A stretch of 64,000 nt of DNA from Glaciecola sp965660815. GTDB lineage: Bacteria > Pseudomonadota > Gammaproteobacteria > Enterobacterales > Alteromonadaceae. The stretch lies in contig CBFIBG010000058.1 in assembly GCA_965660815.1 (NCBI GenBank), positions 42,714 to 106,713 of the forward strand, in the 5' to 3' direction. The position numbers were made by a program, and so were the translations under genes. The notes below the pieces were generated by a model, which saw nothing but the letters and a program-made list of their open reading frames with translations, ran no database searches and had not been told where the DNA came from. Position 1 is the stretch's first letter. Each line of letters starts with the position of its first letter. Shown one piece after another: positions 43,578-53,598 of the stretch.

Positions 43578-44795
43578 ATGAAAAACCAATTTAAAAAAGT
43601 CGTTTTAGCATACTCTGGCGGCTTGGATACAAGCGCTATCGTGCCGTGGCTAAAAGAAAACTATGACTGTGAAGTGGTCGCGTTTGCCGCTGACGTGGGT
43701 CAAGGCGACGAAGAGCTGGAAGGATTGGAAGAAAAGGCGATTGCATCTGGCGCGTCTGAATGTCATATCGTCGATTTAAAAGAAGAATTTGTAAGCGATA
43801 TCATTTACCCCACCATTACAACGGGGGCGGTATACGAAGACGAATACTTACTTGGCACATCTATGGCTCGTCCAATAATAGCCAAAGCACAAGTAGAAGT
43901 GGCTCGGAAAGTCAATGCAGATGCATTGAGTCACGGGTGTACTGGTAAAGGCAACGACCAAGTTAGATTCGAAGGCGCTTTTTCGGCATTAGCACCAGAT
44001 TTACACGTTATTGCTCCGTGGCGCGAATGGGATATGGTCTCACGCGAAGATTTACTAGATTATCTGTCCAGCCGAAATGTCAAAACCAGCGCTTCGGCGA
44101 CTAAAATATACAGTCGTGATGCAAACGCTTGGCATATTTCTCACGAAGGCGGCGAACTTGAAGATCCGTTTAACGCTCCGAGCAAACAGATTTGGACTAT
44201 GACGGTTGACCCTGAAGATGCGCCTGACAAGCCAGAAACCGTAAGTTTAGTGTTTGAAAAAGGACGTTTAACTCATGTGAACGGACAGGCATTAAGCCCT
44301 TATAACGCATTAGTTGAACTGAATAAATTAGGCGCTTCACATGGTGTTGGTCGCATCGATATCGTGGAAAACCGTTTGGTTGGCATGAAGTCTCGAGGAT
44401 GTTATGAAACACCTGGCGGTACTATTATGATGAAAGCTTATAAAGCATTGGAATGCTTGGTACTTGATAAGTCAGCTTTTAAATTTAGAGAGCAGATTGG
44501 TTTAGAGTATGCGCACGTTATGTATGATGGTCGATATTTTACGGCACTAAATGACTCATTATTGGCCGCTGCGGCAAGCTTTGCAGATTTGGTGACGGGC
44601 GAAGTAATTGTTAAAATGTATAAAGGAAATGCAACAGTAATTCAGAGAAAATCACCCAATAGCCTCTACTCTGAAGATTTTGCCACCTTCGGAGAAGACG
44701 ATGTATATGACCAGTCGCATGCCGAAGGATTTATCAGACTGTTCAGTCTGTCGAGCCGAATAAGCTATCTAAACAAACACGCCAAAAAGGATTAA
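43578..44795 (+). CDS. argG: Argininosuccinate synthase
   Basis: ArgG ligates citrulline and aspartate with ATP. The 405-residue protein has the PP-loop LAYSGGLDTSAIVPWL, FAADVGQG, YLLGTSMARPIIAKAQVEVA, the HGCTGKGNDQVRFE motif and APWREWDM. It is of the short (about 400 aa) class and not the longer E. coli-type enzyme. It lies 9 nt after argF and 4 nt before argH. Confidence 0.97.
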   Translation: MKNQFKKVVLAYSGGLDTSAIVPWLKENYDCEVVAFAADVGQGDEELEGLEEKAIASGASECHIVDLKEEFVSDIIYPTITTGAVYEDEYLLGTSMARPIIAKAQVEVARKVNADALSHGCTGKGNDQVRFEGAFSALAPDLHVIAPWREWDMVSREDLLDYLSSRNVKTSASATKIYSRDANAWHISHEGGELEDPFNAPSKQIWTMTVDPEDAPDKPETVSLVFEKGRLTHVNGQALSPYNALVELNKLGASHGVGRIDIVENRLVGMKSRGCYETPGGTIMMKAYKALECLVLDKSAFKFREQIGLEYAHVMYDGRYFTALNDSLLAAAASFADLVTGEVIVKMYKGNATVIQRKSPNSLYSEDFATFGEDDVYDQSHAEGFIRLFSLSSRISYLNKHAKKD

Positions 44796-44799
44796 TATT

Positions 44800-46182
44800 A
44801 TGGCTTTATGGGGTGGGCGCTTCCAATCGGGAAGCAGTGACATGTTCAAACAAGTAAACGACTCTTTGCCATTTGACTATGTAATGGCATCGGAAGACAT
44901 ATTTGGCTCGATCGTATGGTCTAGGGCCTTATTGAATGCAGGGATACTTTCCACAGAAGAACAAAATAAAATAGAAGAAACTTTGACTCAATTGAAAGAC
45001 CAAGCTGACAATAATCAAATAGACTTCAGCCAATCTAATGAAGAAGATATTCATAGTTTTGTCGAAGCCTATTTAACCGAGCAGTTAGGCGATTTAGGGC
45101 GTAAGTTACACACCGGTCGAAGTAGAAACGATCAAGTGGCTACCGATTTTAGGTTATATGTAAAAAGCCACCTAGCCTCCCTTAAACAAGATTGCATTAA
45201 TTTTATGGGGGCATTGCTAAAATGCGGGAATAGGCATCAAAGTGCAATCATACCGGGTTATACGCACCTGCAAAGAGCTCAGCCAGTATATTTTGCACAT
45301 TGGTGTTTAGCTTACGTTGAGATGATTAAGCGCGACATTTCGAGAATAGATGATCTTACATCTCGACTAAATCAATCACCACTGGGTTGCGGAGCATTAG
45401 CAGGCACTACATTTGCAGTAGACCGTTACACCATTGCCAAAGAATTGGGATTTGATTCTCCTTGTTTAAATAGCCTAGACGCCGTCTCTGATAGAGATTT
45501 TGTGCTCGAGCTATTGTTTGTGGCTAGCACGAGTATGATGCATTTATCCCGTCTAGCTGAAGACTTGATCTTCTATAATTCAGGTGAAGCTGGCTTCTTA
45601 CAACTTGGCGATGACGTGACTTCAGGCTCCTCTTTAATGCCTCAAAAGAAAAATCCAGACGCGTTAGAGCTAATGCGAGGAAAATGCGGCCGAGTGTTTG
45701 GGCACTTGCAAGCATTATTGGTTACCATGAAAGGTTTGCCTCTCGCTTATAACAAAGATATGCAAGAAGATAAAGAAGGGGCTATTGATACAATTAATCA
45801 GTGGCATATTTGTTTATGTATAGGCGTTGAGGTGCTAAATAGTTTACAGATCAATGAATCAGTGACCCGAAGAGCTGCTCAACAGGGCTATGCGAATGCA
45901 ACCGAACTTGCTGACTATTTGGTGGCAAAAGGCATCCCTTTCAGAACGGCTCATGATTTATCAGGCCAAGCTGTTGTTGCTGCAATTAAGCAAGGCTTAG
46001 CATTAGAAGATATGCCAATTGAAGATTTACAAAAAATACATACAAGAATAGAAGAAGATATTTATCAATGGCTTCAGTTAGAAGCAGTTCTAGATAAACG
46101 TGATCAACTTGGGGGGACCAGTAAAAATACTGTTACTAAAGCTCTTTATACAGAATTGGAAAACTGGGACAAGATAAAATGA
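44800..46182 (+). CDS. argH: Argininosuccinate lyase
   Basis: ArgH splits argininosuccinate into arginine and fumarate. The 460-residue tetrameric enzyme has MALWGGRFQSGSSDMF, EEDIHSFVEAYL, GRSRNDQVATDFRLY, PGYTHLQRAQPV and the fumarase/lyase signature GSSLMPQKKNPD. Its stop overlaps the argA ATG by 4 nt. In some marine relatives (Moritella, Vibrio) ArgH is fused to an acetylglutamate synthase domain; here the two genes are separate but coupled. Confidence 0.97.
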   Translation: MALWGGRFQSGSSDMFKQVNDSLPFDYVMASEDIFGSIVWSRALLNAGILSTEEQNKIEETLTQLKDQADNNQIDFSQSNEEDIHSFVEAYLTEQLGDLGRKLHTGRSRNDQVATDFRLYVKSHLASLKQDCINFMGALLKCGNRHQSAIIPGYTHLQRAQPVYFAHWCLAYVEMIKRDISRIDDLTSRLNQSPLGCGALAGTTFAVDRYTIAKELGFDSPCLNSLDAVSDRDFVLELLFVASTSMMHLSRLAEDLIFYNSGEAGFLQLGDDVTSGSSLMPQKKNPDALELMRGKCGRVFGHLQALLVTMKGLPLAYNKDMQEDKEGAIDTINQWHICLCIGVEVLNSLQINESVTRRAAQQGYANATELADYLVAKGIPFRTAHDLSGQAVVAAIKQGLALEDMPIEDLQKIHTRIEEDIYQWLQLEAVLDKRDQLGGTSKNTVTKALYTELENWDKIK

Positions 46183-47486
46183 CTCTCTCTCACGAAGACA
46201 GCGTTAGACTTTTTAGGAATTCTGCGCCCTATATGAATGCACACAGAGGTAAGACCTTTGTGATAATGTTCGGCGGTGAAGCTGTCTTAAGTGAAAACTT
46301 TGAACGACTAATCCAAGACATTGCGTTGCTGCATAGCCTTGGTGTCCGGATAATAATTGTCCATGGGGCTCGCCCTCAAATTGATGAGCGCCTCGTGCTA
46401 AGAGGGATCCAAGCTCAATTTGTGGATGGGGTACGCATTACCAACAAACAAACCCTAGAATGCGTAAAAGACGCCGCAGGTTCGTTGCGCAGTCAAATTG
46501 AAGCATTGTTAACCCTAGGATTACCAAATTCACCCATGCACGGTGCACGTATACGAGTGTGTTCGGGCAATCTAGTGATAGCAAAGCCGATAGGTGTTCG
46601 CAACGGCATTGATTTTGAACACACGGGTATTGTCCGCAGAATAGACATTGAAGGCATTCAAGACCAGTTGGATGATGGCTCAATAGTATTATTATCCCCA
46701 ATGGGCTATTCACCTACTGGTGAGGTATTTAACTTGTCTCACGAAGATGTGGCTACGCAAGCTGCCATTGCCCTTGAAGCAGACAAGTTGATCACATTAT
46801 CTGAATTTGAGGGCCTCATTCATTCCCAAAGGCTTATAAGAACGATTGAACTTGATAGGCTAAAAAACATATTGGAAAATGAAGAAATTGACGTTGAGCA
46901 AACCTGTTTAAACGCCATTATAGACACAGTTGAAGCCGGTATTGATCGTGCCCATTGCGTAGGCTACAACCACGACGGTGCGATTTTAAAAGAGCTATTT
47001 ACCCGAGATGGTCATGGCAGCTTAGTGATGCAAACTCATTACGAACAGCTAAGAACCGCCAACATAGATGACGTGGGCGGTATTCTAAAGCTCATCCGGC
47101 CATTGGAAGAAAGTGGCGTGTTATTAACTCGCAGTCGAGAGCGAATTGAAAACGAAATTGATCAGTACGTGATCATTGAGCGAGACAATATGATTTTGGC
47201 ATGTGCCGCGCTTTACTTATATGATGACTCAGATTTAGCAGAAATTGCCTGCGTTGCGATCCACAGAGATTACAGAGGAAAAAATCGCGGGGAACGATTG
47301 ATCAAAGCCTTATGCGAAAAAGCAGTCGAAGCATCAATCAAACGTCTATTTGTACTCACAACAGTTTCAAGTCATTGGTTTTTAGAACAAGGATTTGTAG
47401 AGAAGACAGTCAACGACCTACCTGTATCTAAGCGGGATCAATACAACACAACTCGAAATTCTAAGGTATTTATGATGCAACTTTAA
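46179..47486 (+). CDS. argA: N-acetylglutamate synthase
   Basis: ArgA acetylates glutamate with acetyl-CoA, the first step to arginine and the usual target of arginine inhibition. The 435-residue protein is the full classical form. Residues about 15-280 are an amino-acid-kinase-like domain (KTFVIMFGGEAVLSENF, IIVHGARPQIDERL, LLSPMGYSPTGEVFNL). Residues about 290-435 are a GNAT domain (ACVAIHRDYRGKNRGERLIKAL, LFVLTTVSSHWFLEQGF). The ATGA overlap with argH implies translational coupling. A dyad after the gene may terminate the operon. Confidence 0.96.
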   Translation: MTLSHEDSVRLFRNSAPYMNAHRGKTFVIMFGGEAVLSENFERLIQDIALLHSLGVRIIIVHGARPQIDERLVLRGIQAQFVDGVRITNKQTLECVKDAAGSLRSQIEALLTLGLPNSPMHGARIRVCSGNLVIAKPIGVRNGIDFEHTGIVRRIDIEGIQDQLDDGSIVLLSPMGYSPTGEVFNLSHEDVATQAAIALEADKLITLSEFEGLIHSQRLIRTIELDRLKNILENEEIDVEQTCLNAIIDTVEAGIDRAHCVGYNHDGAILKELFTRDGHGSLVMQTHYEQLRTANIDDVGGILKLIRPLEESGVLLTRSRERIENEIDQYVIIERDNMILACAALYLYDDSDLAEIACVAIHRDYRGKNRGERLIKALCEKAVEASIKRLFVLTTVSSHWFLEQGFVEKTVNDLPVSKRDQYNTTRNSKVFMMQL

Positions 47487-47538
47487 GTGCCATATATTCA
47501 GCTTATGAATGACAAAATATCTAATTTATCATTCAAAA

Positions 47539-47567
47539 GTTGGACACAGAATTGCATCTTGTCCAAC
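47539..47567. terminator. Possible bidirectional terminator between argA and the M28 gene
   Basis: GTTGGACA (47539-47546) and TGTCCAAC (47560-47567) form an 8-bp stem with a 13-nt loop in the 99-bp convergent gap. The flanks are AT-rich without a clean T-run on either side. Confidence 0.4.
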
Positions 47568-47585
47568 ATTTCTACTTCTTGTATT

Positions 47586-48986
47586 TTACCTAAAATACCC
47601 TGGCCATTCTGCAGCCATATAGGTAAACACTACCCATGCAGCCACATTCTGCTTCATATTTTCGGGTTTAACTTTATCAAACGTATCGTTGGGTGTGTGA
47701 TGATAATCAAAATAGTCTGTACCATCTTGTAAGAGTCTCAAGGCTGGGACACCTCTTTGTGAGAGTGGGATCATATCAGGGCCACCACTTGTTTCTCCTG
47801 GATAACGAACAATGTTCAATGGACCAAGCACTTGAGCCATGGCATCAATGACAGGCCTTGCTTGGTCAGACACACTCGTTTGAAGCCCGTAAATTGGTCC
47901 TGCGCCAAAATCTGATTCAGACCCAATAACAAAATTAGATAAATCGTCTTGATGTCTTAGGGCATAAGCTTTTGCACCAATCAGACCAACTTCCTCAGCA
48001 CCCCATAAAATCACTCGTATAGTTCGTCTTGGCGGAGTTTTTAAATGATCTTTAATTAACTTCGCGGTTGCCATTGTAATGGCTACGCCAGCGCCGTCAT
48101 CAAGCGCACCCGTTCCAAGATCCCAGCTATCTAAATGACCACCAATGATGACCACCTCTTCTGGTCTTTCTCTTCCTGTTATCTCACCAATTACATTATA
48201 ACTTTCTGTATCTCCGAGGTCTTGTGTCTGAATATTTAGGCTTACACTGACCTTATGACCATCGTCTAGCAACCGCTCTATCTGGTCAGCATCAGGAGCA
48301 GATAAGGCCGCGGCTGGAATTTTATGAACATCAGGGTCGTACGTCATATTCCCAGTATGCGCAAAACGATTTCCGCTCGTTCCTATGCTTCTGATAAGTA
48401 TACCACTCGCGCCTTTAGTGGCAGCAAGGGATGCTCCTCTTCCTCTTGCGATTACTGCAGGCCCATAACCAGAACCATCTCTGGCCTTATTCATACGACG
48501 ATTAATAAAAACAATCTTTCCATCTAGGCTATCGTCTTCCGCTTTTTCCAACTCTTCATAACTGTCGAATAAAGCTAGCTCAGCCGTTAATCCATTCATG
48601 TCCGTAGAAGTGGAATAGCCTAATGCAGTTACTACCAAATTCTGCTCTGAAGGAGTAACAATTTTGGCGCTTTCTGTTACTCTGACCCAGCCTTGCATTG
48701 AAAATTTTTCTTTATAAACTTTATCAAAACCCAGTTTTGTTAGCTCTCGTTCCGCCCATTTTATGCCTGCAAGCTCACCTGGTGTGCCTGGATGCCTTGC
48801 ACCTACTTCCGTGGTTAATGAACGCAACAAGTCGTAAGATAAGTCGCTTTGTTTTGCAATTTCTCTTAATTCAGTGGCCTTACTTATAATTTCATCAAGG
48901 TCATAAGTATCACTGTGCGCATTTGCGCTACCAATGGCATTCCATCCTAGTGCTATGGTTAAAACTATTATTATTGTTATTCGCAT
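47586..48986 (-). CDS. M28 family metallopeptidase (carboxypeptidase Q-like)
   Basis: The 466-residue protein has a signal peptide (MRITIIIVLTIALGWNAIGS, ending ANA), a PA-type insert (about 130-250), and an M28 zinc-peptidase core. Zinc-ligand motifs are visible: GGHLDSWDLGTGALDDGAG (His, Asp), WGAEEVG (Glu pair), GSESDFGAG (Asp) and YHHTPNDTFD (His). It resembles the plasma glutamate carboxypeptidase-like group of periplasmic or secreted exopeptidases. It probably trims peptides for nutrition. It lies 40 bp after maeA on the same strand. Confidence 0.88.
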   Translation of the reverse strand: MRITIIIVLTIALGWNAIGSANAHSDTYDLDEIISKATELREIAKQSDLSYDLLRSLTTEVGARHPGTPGELAGIKWAERELTKLGFDKVYKEKFSMQGWVRVTESAKIVTPSEQNLVVTALGYSTSTDMNGLTAELALFDSYEELEKAEDDSLDGKIVFINRRMNKARDGSGYGPAVIARGRGASLAATKGASGILIRSIGTSGNRFAHTGNMTYDPDVHKIPAAALSAPDADQIERLLDDGHKVSVSLNIQTQDLGDTESYNVIGEITGRERPEEVVIIGGHLDSWDLGTGALDDGAGVAITMATAKLIKDHLKTPPRRTIRVILWGAEEVGLIGAKAYALRHQDDLSNFVIGSESDFGAGPIYGLQTSVSDQARPVIDAMAQVLGPLNIVRYPGETSGGPDMIPLSQRGVPALRLLQDGTDYFDYHHTPNDTFDKVKPENMKQNVAAWVVFTYMAAEWPGYFR

Positions 48987-49026
48987 CGTTAATCCTGCAA
49001 TTGATATGTATTGTCTTGTGAGTCGA

Positions 49027-50721
49027 TTAATAACTCACGCGTTTATAGGGTCTATATTCAGCTTTCCAAAAATCATCGTCTATCCTTTGCTGCAAAATTT
49101 CATCGCTAATTTTTATTGCGAGTCCTTGCTTCATCGCGACTTTTGCAACCGCAAAGGCAATGTCTTTAGATAGTTGAGCTATTTGGGTTAATCTTGGAAG
49201 TAAATAGTTTGATTCACCTTTCGCCAGGGGTGACGCTTCAGCGAGCGCGTTGCTGGCAGCCATTAGCATTTCGTCACTGATAAGTTTGGCTTTACATGAA
49301 ATTACACCCAGCCCAATTCCGGGAAATATATAACTGTTGTTACATTGAGCAATAGAAAAAAATGTATCTTTATAATTCACTGGATCAAAAGGAGAGCCTG
49401 TCGCGATAACTACCTTACCATCGGTCCATTCAATCACTTGCTCGGGTCTTGCCTCGACCTGTCGGGAAGGATTACTTAACGGAAAAATAATTGGAGTTTC
49501 ACAATTCGCTGCCATAGTTTTAATGACATGTTCAGTAAATAACCCAGGTTGGCCTGACACCCCTATCAATACGTCAGGTTTAACATTAGAAACGACTTCC
49601 AACAAATTAGGAAACTCACCCGAGAATACCCACTGTGCAAGGTTTTCTGGACTTTGAGCAAGCGCTAGTTGGAAGTCTCTCAGGCCCTCCATGGTATTTG
49701 TAACCAAACCATGGCGATCTACCATGAAAACACTTGCCCTTGCTTCAGGTTCGCTCATACCTTCAAATATCATTTGCTGTATCAGCATCTCAGCGATCCC
49801 ACACCCTGCTGAGCCGGCGCCAACAAAAACGACTTTCATGTTAGAAAGCTTTTCATTTCTTGATTTACAGGCAGCTAATATCGTGCCGAGAGTGACCGCG
49901 GCCGTCCCTTGAATATCATCGTTAAAACAGCATATCTGTTCTCTGTACTTTTTAAGTAAAGGCATTGCATTAGGTTGAGCGAAGTCCTCAAACTGTATCA
50001 TTGCCTCCGGCCAACGCACTTTTACGCCTTTAATAAACATATCGACAAATTCGTCATACTGCTCTTGCGAAATTCTTGGATGCCTTGCCCCCATATACAT
50101 AGGGTCGTCCAATAATTTTTTATTATTTGTCCCAACATCCAGCATCACTGGTAGGGTGTAAGCAGGACTAATACCGCCGCAAGCTGTGTATAAGGATAAT
50201 TTGCCAATAGGGATCCCCATGCCTCCTATTCCCTGATCGCCTAACCCCAATATTCGCTCGCCGTCAGTGACCACTATGACTTTGACTTTGCGTTTAGTTG
50301 CATTTCGCAAAATATCATCCATCAAATGACGCTCGTCATAACTAATGAATAAGCCGCGAGAAGAGCGATATATGTCGGAAAACCGTTCGCATGCTTCACC
50401 CACCGTAGGGGTGTAAATAATGGGCATCATTTCTTCAATATATTTTTGTAACAATCGATAGAACAAAGTTTCGTTATTATCTTGTATCGCCCGCAGGTAA
50501 ATATGTTTGTTTAGAGGACTAACAAAGCTTTTATATTGCATGTATGCCCGTTCAACCTGCTCCTCAATTGACTCATACCTTGGAGGAACTAACCCCAAAA
50601 GGTTGAACGATTTGCGTTCTCTTTCTGTGAAAGCACTGCCTTTGTTCAAAAGCGGGGTTTCAAGAAGCGCGGGGCCAGAATAATGAGTGTATAAGAAACG
50701 TTGCGTGTCTTTAGCTGACAT
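49027..50721 (-). CDS. maeA: NAD-dependent malic enzyme
   Basis: MaeA oxidatively decarboxylates malate to pyruvate. The 564-residue protein follows E. coli MaeA (565) throughout: GPALLETPLLNKGSAFT, IYTPTVGEACERFSDIYR, VVTDGERILGLGDQGIGGMG, QFEDFAQPNAMPLL, CCFNDDIQGTAAVTLG, FVGAGSAGCGIAEML and FPLSNPSRQVEARPE. The last is followed by FIFPGIGLGVIS. It is the single-domain large form without a phosphotransacetylase tail, so NAD-type is more likely than the NADP MaeB. Confidence 0.96.
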   Translation of the reverse strand: MSAKDTQRFLYTHYSGPALLETPLLNKGSAFTERERKSFNLLGLVPPRYESIEEQVERAYMQYKSFVSPLNKHIYLRAIQDNNETLFYRLLQKYIEEMMPIIYTPTVGEACERFSDIYRSSRGLFISYDERHLMDDILRNATKRKVKVIVVTDGERILGLGDQGIGGMGIPIGKLSLYTACGGISPAYTLPVMLDVGTNNKKLLDDPMYMGARHPRISQEQYDEFVDMFIKGVKVRWPEAMIQFEDFAQPNAMPLLKKYREQICCFNDDIQGTAAVTLGTILAACKSRNEKLSNMKVVFVGAGSAGCGIAEMLIQQMIFEGMSEPEARASVFMVDRHGLVTNTMEGLRDFQLALAQSPENLAQWVFSGEFPNLLEVVSNVKPDVLIGVSGQPGLFTEHVIKTMAANCETPIIFPLSNPSRQVEARPEQVIEWTDGKVVIATGSPFDPVNYKDTFFSIAQCNNSYIFPGIGLGVISCKAKLISDEMLMAASNALAEASPLAKGESNYLLPRLTQIAQLSKDIAFAVAKVAMKQGLAIKISDEILQQRIDDDFWKAEYRPYKRVSY

Positions 50722-50750
50722 AGTAAGCCTTTATCTTTTTTTATTTATCT

Positions 50751-53459
50751 TCAAAACAGCTCGCCTAACTCAGGCTCTTTTTTCTCGCCTTCAACGGGCA
50801 GTTCAAAGTTCTCTTCAGTAACAAACGTTTTTGGCTCTGTACCTTTTACGAAATATTCAAACATTGAACTGGAATCTGTACGTTTTGTTAATAAACCGGT
50901 TTCTCTATCTATTCGTACCCTGACTATTCCTTCAGGGATCGACTTATTGCTCTCTTCAACGTCTTTTAAGACAATCTGCATAAATCGTATCCAAGCCGGC
51001 TGAGCGGCTTTCGCACCATCTTCAGCGCCAATTAATGCATTGCCAATCCAATTAAATTTCTCTGGATCTTTATTCACAAGGTTTTGATTTCTAGTCATGC
51101 GACCTAACTGACGAACGTTATCGTCGAAGCCCACCCAAGAGGTAGCAACAATATTGGGAGCAAACCCAGTAAACCAAGTGTCTCTAGAATCGTTTGTTGT
51201 ACCTGTTTTTCCACCAATGTCACTGCGCTGGAGCAAGTTTCTGGCTCGCCAACCAGTGCCTAACCAGTAAGTACCGCTGTTCCAATTACCATTTGCGCGC
51301 ACCGCCGTTCTCAACATTTGCGACACTAAAAAAGCAGTTTGCTCTGAAATGACTCTTGGCGCTGAAGGCAATACATCGGACTGTTCGTTATCCGCATTCT
51401 GACGCTCCAAGGAAGACAGTTCTGCCGCTAGAAGAGCTTCTAAATCTTGGTCATTTTGATCTTCTGTGCTTTGCTGCTCGTTTTGTTCGCGTTTTAATCC
51501 ATTTTCATTAAAACCTTCGCAAGGGTTGCAAGCATACACAGGCTGACTTTGCCAAACCACTTCTCCTGAACTGTTTTCAATTCTATCGATCAAATATGGT
51601 TGCACTAGAAATCCGCCATTGGCAATGGTTGCCATGGCAGTTGCGACTTCTAGGGGAGTATGAGAACCAGAACCCAAACTCATAGTTTCGTCAAAGGGTA
51701 TTTCATTTCTCTCAAAACCAAACCTTTGCAGATAGTTACGTGTTTCAGATAAGCCGACTCCACGTAGCAATCGAACTGAAACTACGTTTTTGGAACGTCC
51801 GAGCGCCACTCTCATTCTTATTGGTCCATCATAAACCGCTGGCGAATTTTGTGGTCTCCACGCAACGCCAGAGGATGCATCCCATTGATTAATTGGCGCG
51901 TCATTGATAATACTGGCTATAGTGTACCCGTTGTCCAACGCCGCGGAGTAGATAAAAGGTTTGATATTTGAACCAACTTGTCTTTTAGCTTGTGTGGCTC
52001 GATTAAATTGAGATTGGTAGAAGCTATATCCTCCTACTACGGCTTCAATAGCGCCATCAAAAGGGTTTACAGCAACAAACGCACCGCTTGCATCAGGAAA
52101 CTGAGTAATCTGCCAAACGCCATCATGTTTGCGTTGCCTGACATACACAACTTCGCCTTCTTGTAAAACATCACTGGCCACTTTTGGCTCAGGACCTTGT
52201 GTCTGGTCATCGATATATGCTCTGGCCCAATCAAGGCCGTCCCAAGGTAAGGTAACGCTCTGACCATTGTAAAGTCTGACATCCGCACTTTGCTGTTCGA
52301 CATTCATCACCACAGCAGGAACTAAATCTCCGATTATTTGAACTTGTGAAAGTCGCTGAGATAACTCGTCCCAATCGGGAGGAGCAAAAAGTCCTCGCGA
52401 TTTGATCAGTTCATTAGTATCTTCCTGAGTAAGGGGCATTTGATAACCAAGCTCTTCGATATTTTCAGCAGATAGTGGGCTCCAGATACGGTCAATTGGA
52501 CCTCGATATCCATGTCGTTCATCGTAGTCGTGTAGGTTTCGAACAACGGCATATTGAGCTGCTTTTTGAGAATTTGAAGTCGCCGCAGTAAATACCTTGA
52601 AACCGCTGGTTTCAGCAATTTCTTTGCCGTAAATATCTACCATTTCATTATATGCCAAATCGGCTAAGTAAGGGGCGTCAAAATCAATTTCAGCGCCGTG
52701 TTTTGTCGCTGTTACTGGGGCGTTTGACGCTTGGTCAAATTCTTCACGAGTAATATACCCCTCATCAAGCATTCGCAGTAAGACTATTCGTCTGCGTTCT
52801 TGTGATAAATCAGGGCGAGTAATTGGATTTAATACTGAAGGCCTTTGTGGGATCCCAGCAAGAGTGGCCAACTGTGCCAAATTTAATTCAGTCAAGTCTT
52901 TACCATAATACACTTGCGCAGCAGCGCCGACACCAAATGACCGATGCCCCAACTCAACTTTATTAAGATACAACTCTAAAATTTCGTCCTTAGTGAGAGT
53001 GCGCTCCATTTTAAGCGCGATAAACACCTCTTTTACCTTACGAGAATATTCTTTCTTGCGCGTTAGACCAAAAAAGCCCCTAGCCAACTGCATGGTCAGT
53101 GTGCTTGCGCCTTGGCCTTTTTCACCGGTTACGACTAAATTTACAAACGCCCGAATTACGCCGATAGGATCTACGCCATAATGCTCATAAAAGCGGCTGT
53201 CCTCGGTCGCTATTAACGCTTGAACTAGCTTTTCTGGCACTTCATCTAAGGTTACGGGGATCCTTCTTTTTACCCCATATTGAGATATTAATTTGCCATC
53301 TTTGGTATATATTCTCATAGGTGTTTGCAGTTCAACGTCGCGTAACACGTCTACGCTAGGCAACTCATCTTTAAAATAGAAATACAAGCCAGCCGTAGTC
53401 AGCAAGCCAGCAAGCGCTAAAAATATTAGGGCAATAACAAGATTTTTTATAAACTTCAC
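50751..53459 (-). CDS. mrcA: Penicillin-binding protein 1A, bifunctional
   Basis: The class A PBP polymerises and cross-links peptidoglycan in the periplasm. The 902-residue protein has an N-terminal membrane anchor and a glycosyltransferase domain (ATEDSRFYEHYGVDPIG, GASTLTMQLARGFF, KMERTLTKDEILELYLNKV). An OB-like insert and a transpeptidase domain follow, the latter with the active serine in GSNIKPF (S-x-x-K) and KTGTTNDSRDTWF. The Gln/Glu-rich insert around residues 650-690 is low complexity. The gene is divergent from pilM, the ponA-pilMNOPQ arrangement known in Pseudomonas and Alteromonadales. Confidence 0.96.
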   Translation of the reverse strand: MKFIKNLVIALIFLALAGLLTTAGLYFYFKDELPSVDVLRDVELQTPMRIYTKDGKLISQYGVKRRIPVTLDEVPEKLVQALIATEDSRFYEHYGVDPIGVIRAFVNLVVTGEKGQGASTLTMQLARGFFGLTRKKEYSRKVKEVFIALKMERTLTKDEILELYLNKVELGHRSFGVGAAAQVYYGKDLTELNLAQLATLAGIPQRPSVLNPITRPDLSQERRRIVLLRMLDEGYITREEFDQASNAPVTATKHGAEIDFDAPYLADLAYNEMVDIYGKEIAETSGFKVFTAATSNSQKAAQYAVVRNLHDYDERHGYRGPIDRIWSPLSAENIEELGYQMPLTQEDTNELIKSRGLFAPPDWDELSQRLSQVQIIGDLVPAVVMNVEQQSADVRLYNGQSVTLPWDGLDWARAYIDDQTQGPEPKVASDVLQEGEVVYVRQRKHDGVWQITQFPDASGAFVAVNPFDGAIEAVVGGYSFYQSQFNRATQAKRQVGSNIKPFIYSAALDNGYTIASIINDAPINQWDASSGVAWRPQNSPAVYDGPIRMRVALGRSKNVVSVRLLRGVGLSETRNYLQRFGFERNEIPFDETMSLGSGSHTPLEVATAMATIANGGFLVQPYLIDRIENSSGEVVWQSQPVYACNPCEGFNENGLKREQNEQQSTEDQNDQDLEALLAAELSSLERQNADNEQSDVLPSAPRVISEQTAFLVSQMLRTAVRANGNWNSGTYWLGTGWRARNLLQRSDIGGKTGTTNDSRDTWFTGFAPNIVATSWVGFDDNVRQLGRMTRNQNLVNKDPEKFNWIGNALIGAEDGAKAAQPAWIRFMQIVLKDVEESNKSIPEGIVRVRIDRETGLLTKRTDSSSMFEYFVKGTEPKTFVTEENFELPVEGEKKEPELGELF

Positions 53460-53598
53460 AGTATGAAATTAGCTCAAATAATTGTTTAAAAACATTCAAT
53501 TTTTATACGTATGTGTCGTTAACCAGTACAGACGAAATAAAATTTCAAAGTATCATTTATGACATATGATACTTTAAACCAAACTGGGCTACCACGAT

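Noticed and set aside
47487..47732. Small frame after argA
   Set aside because: It runs antisense into the well-supported M28 peptidase gene and lacks a ribosome site.
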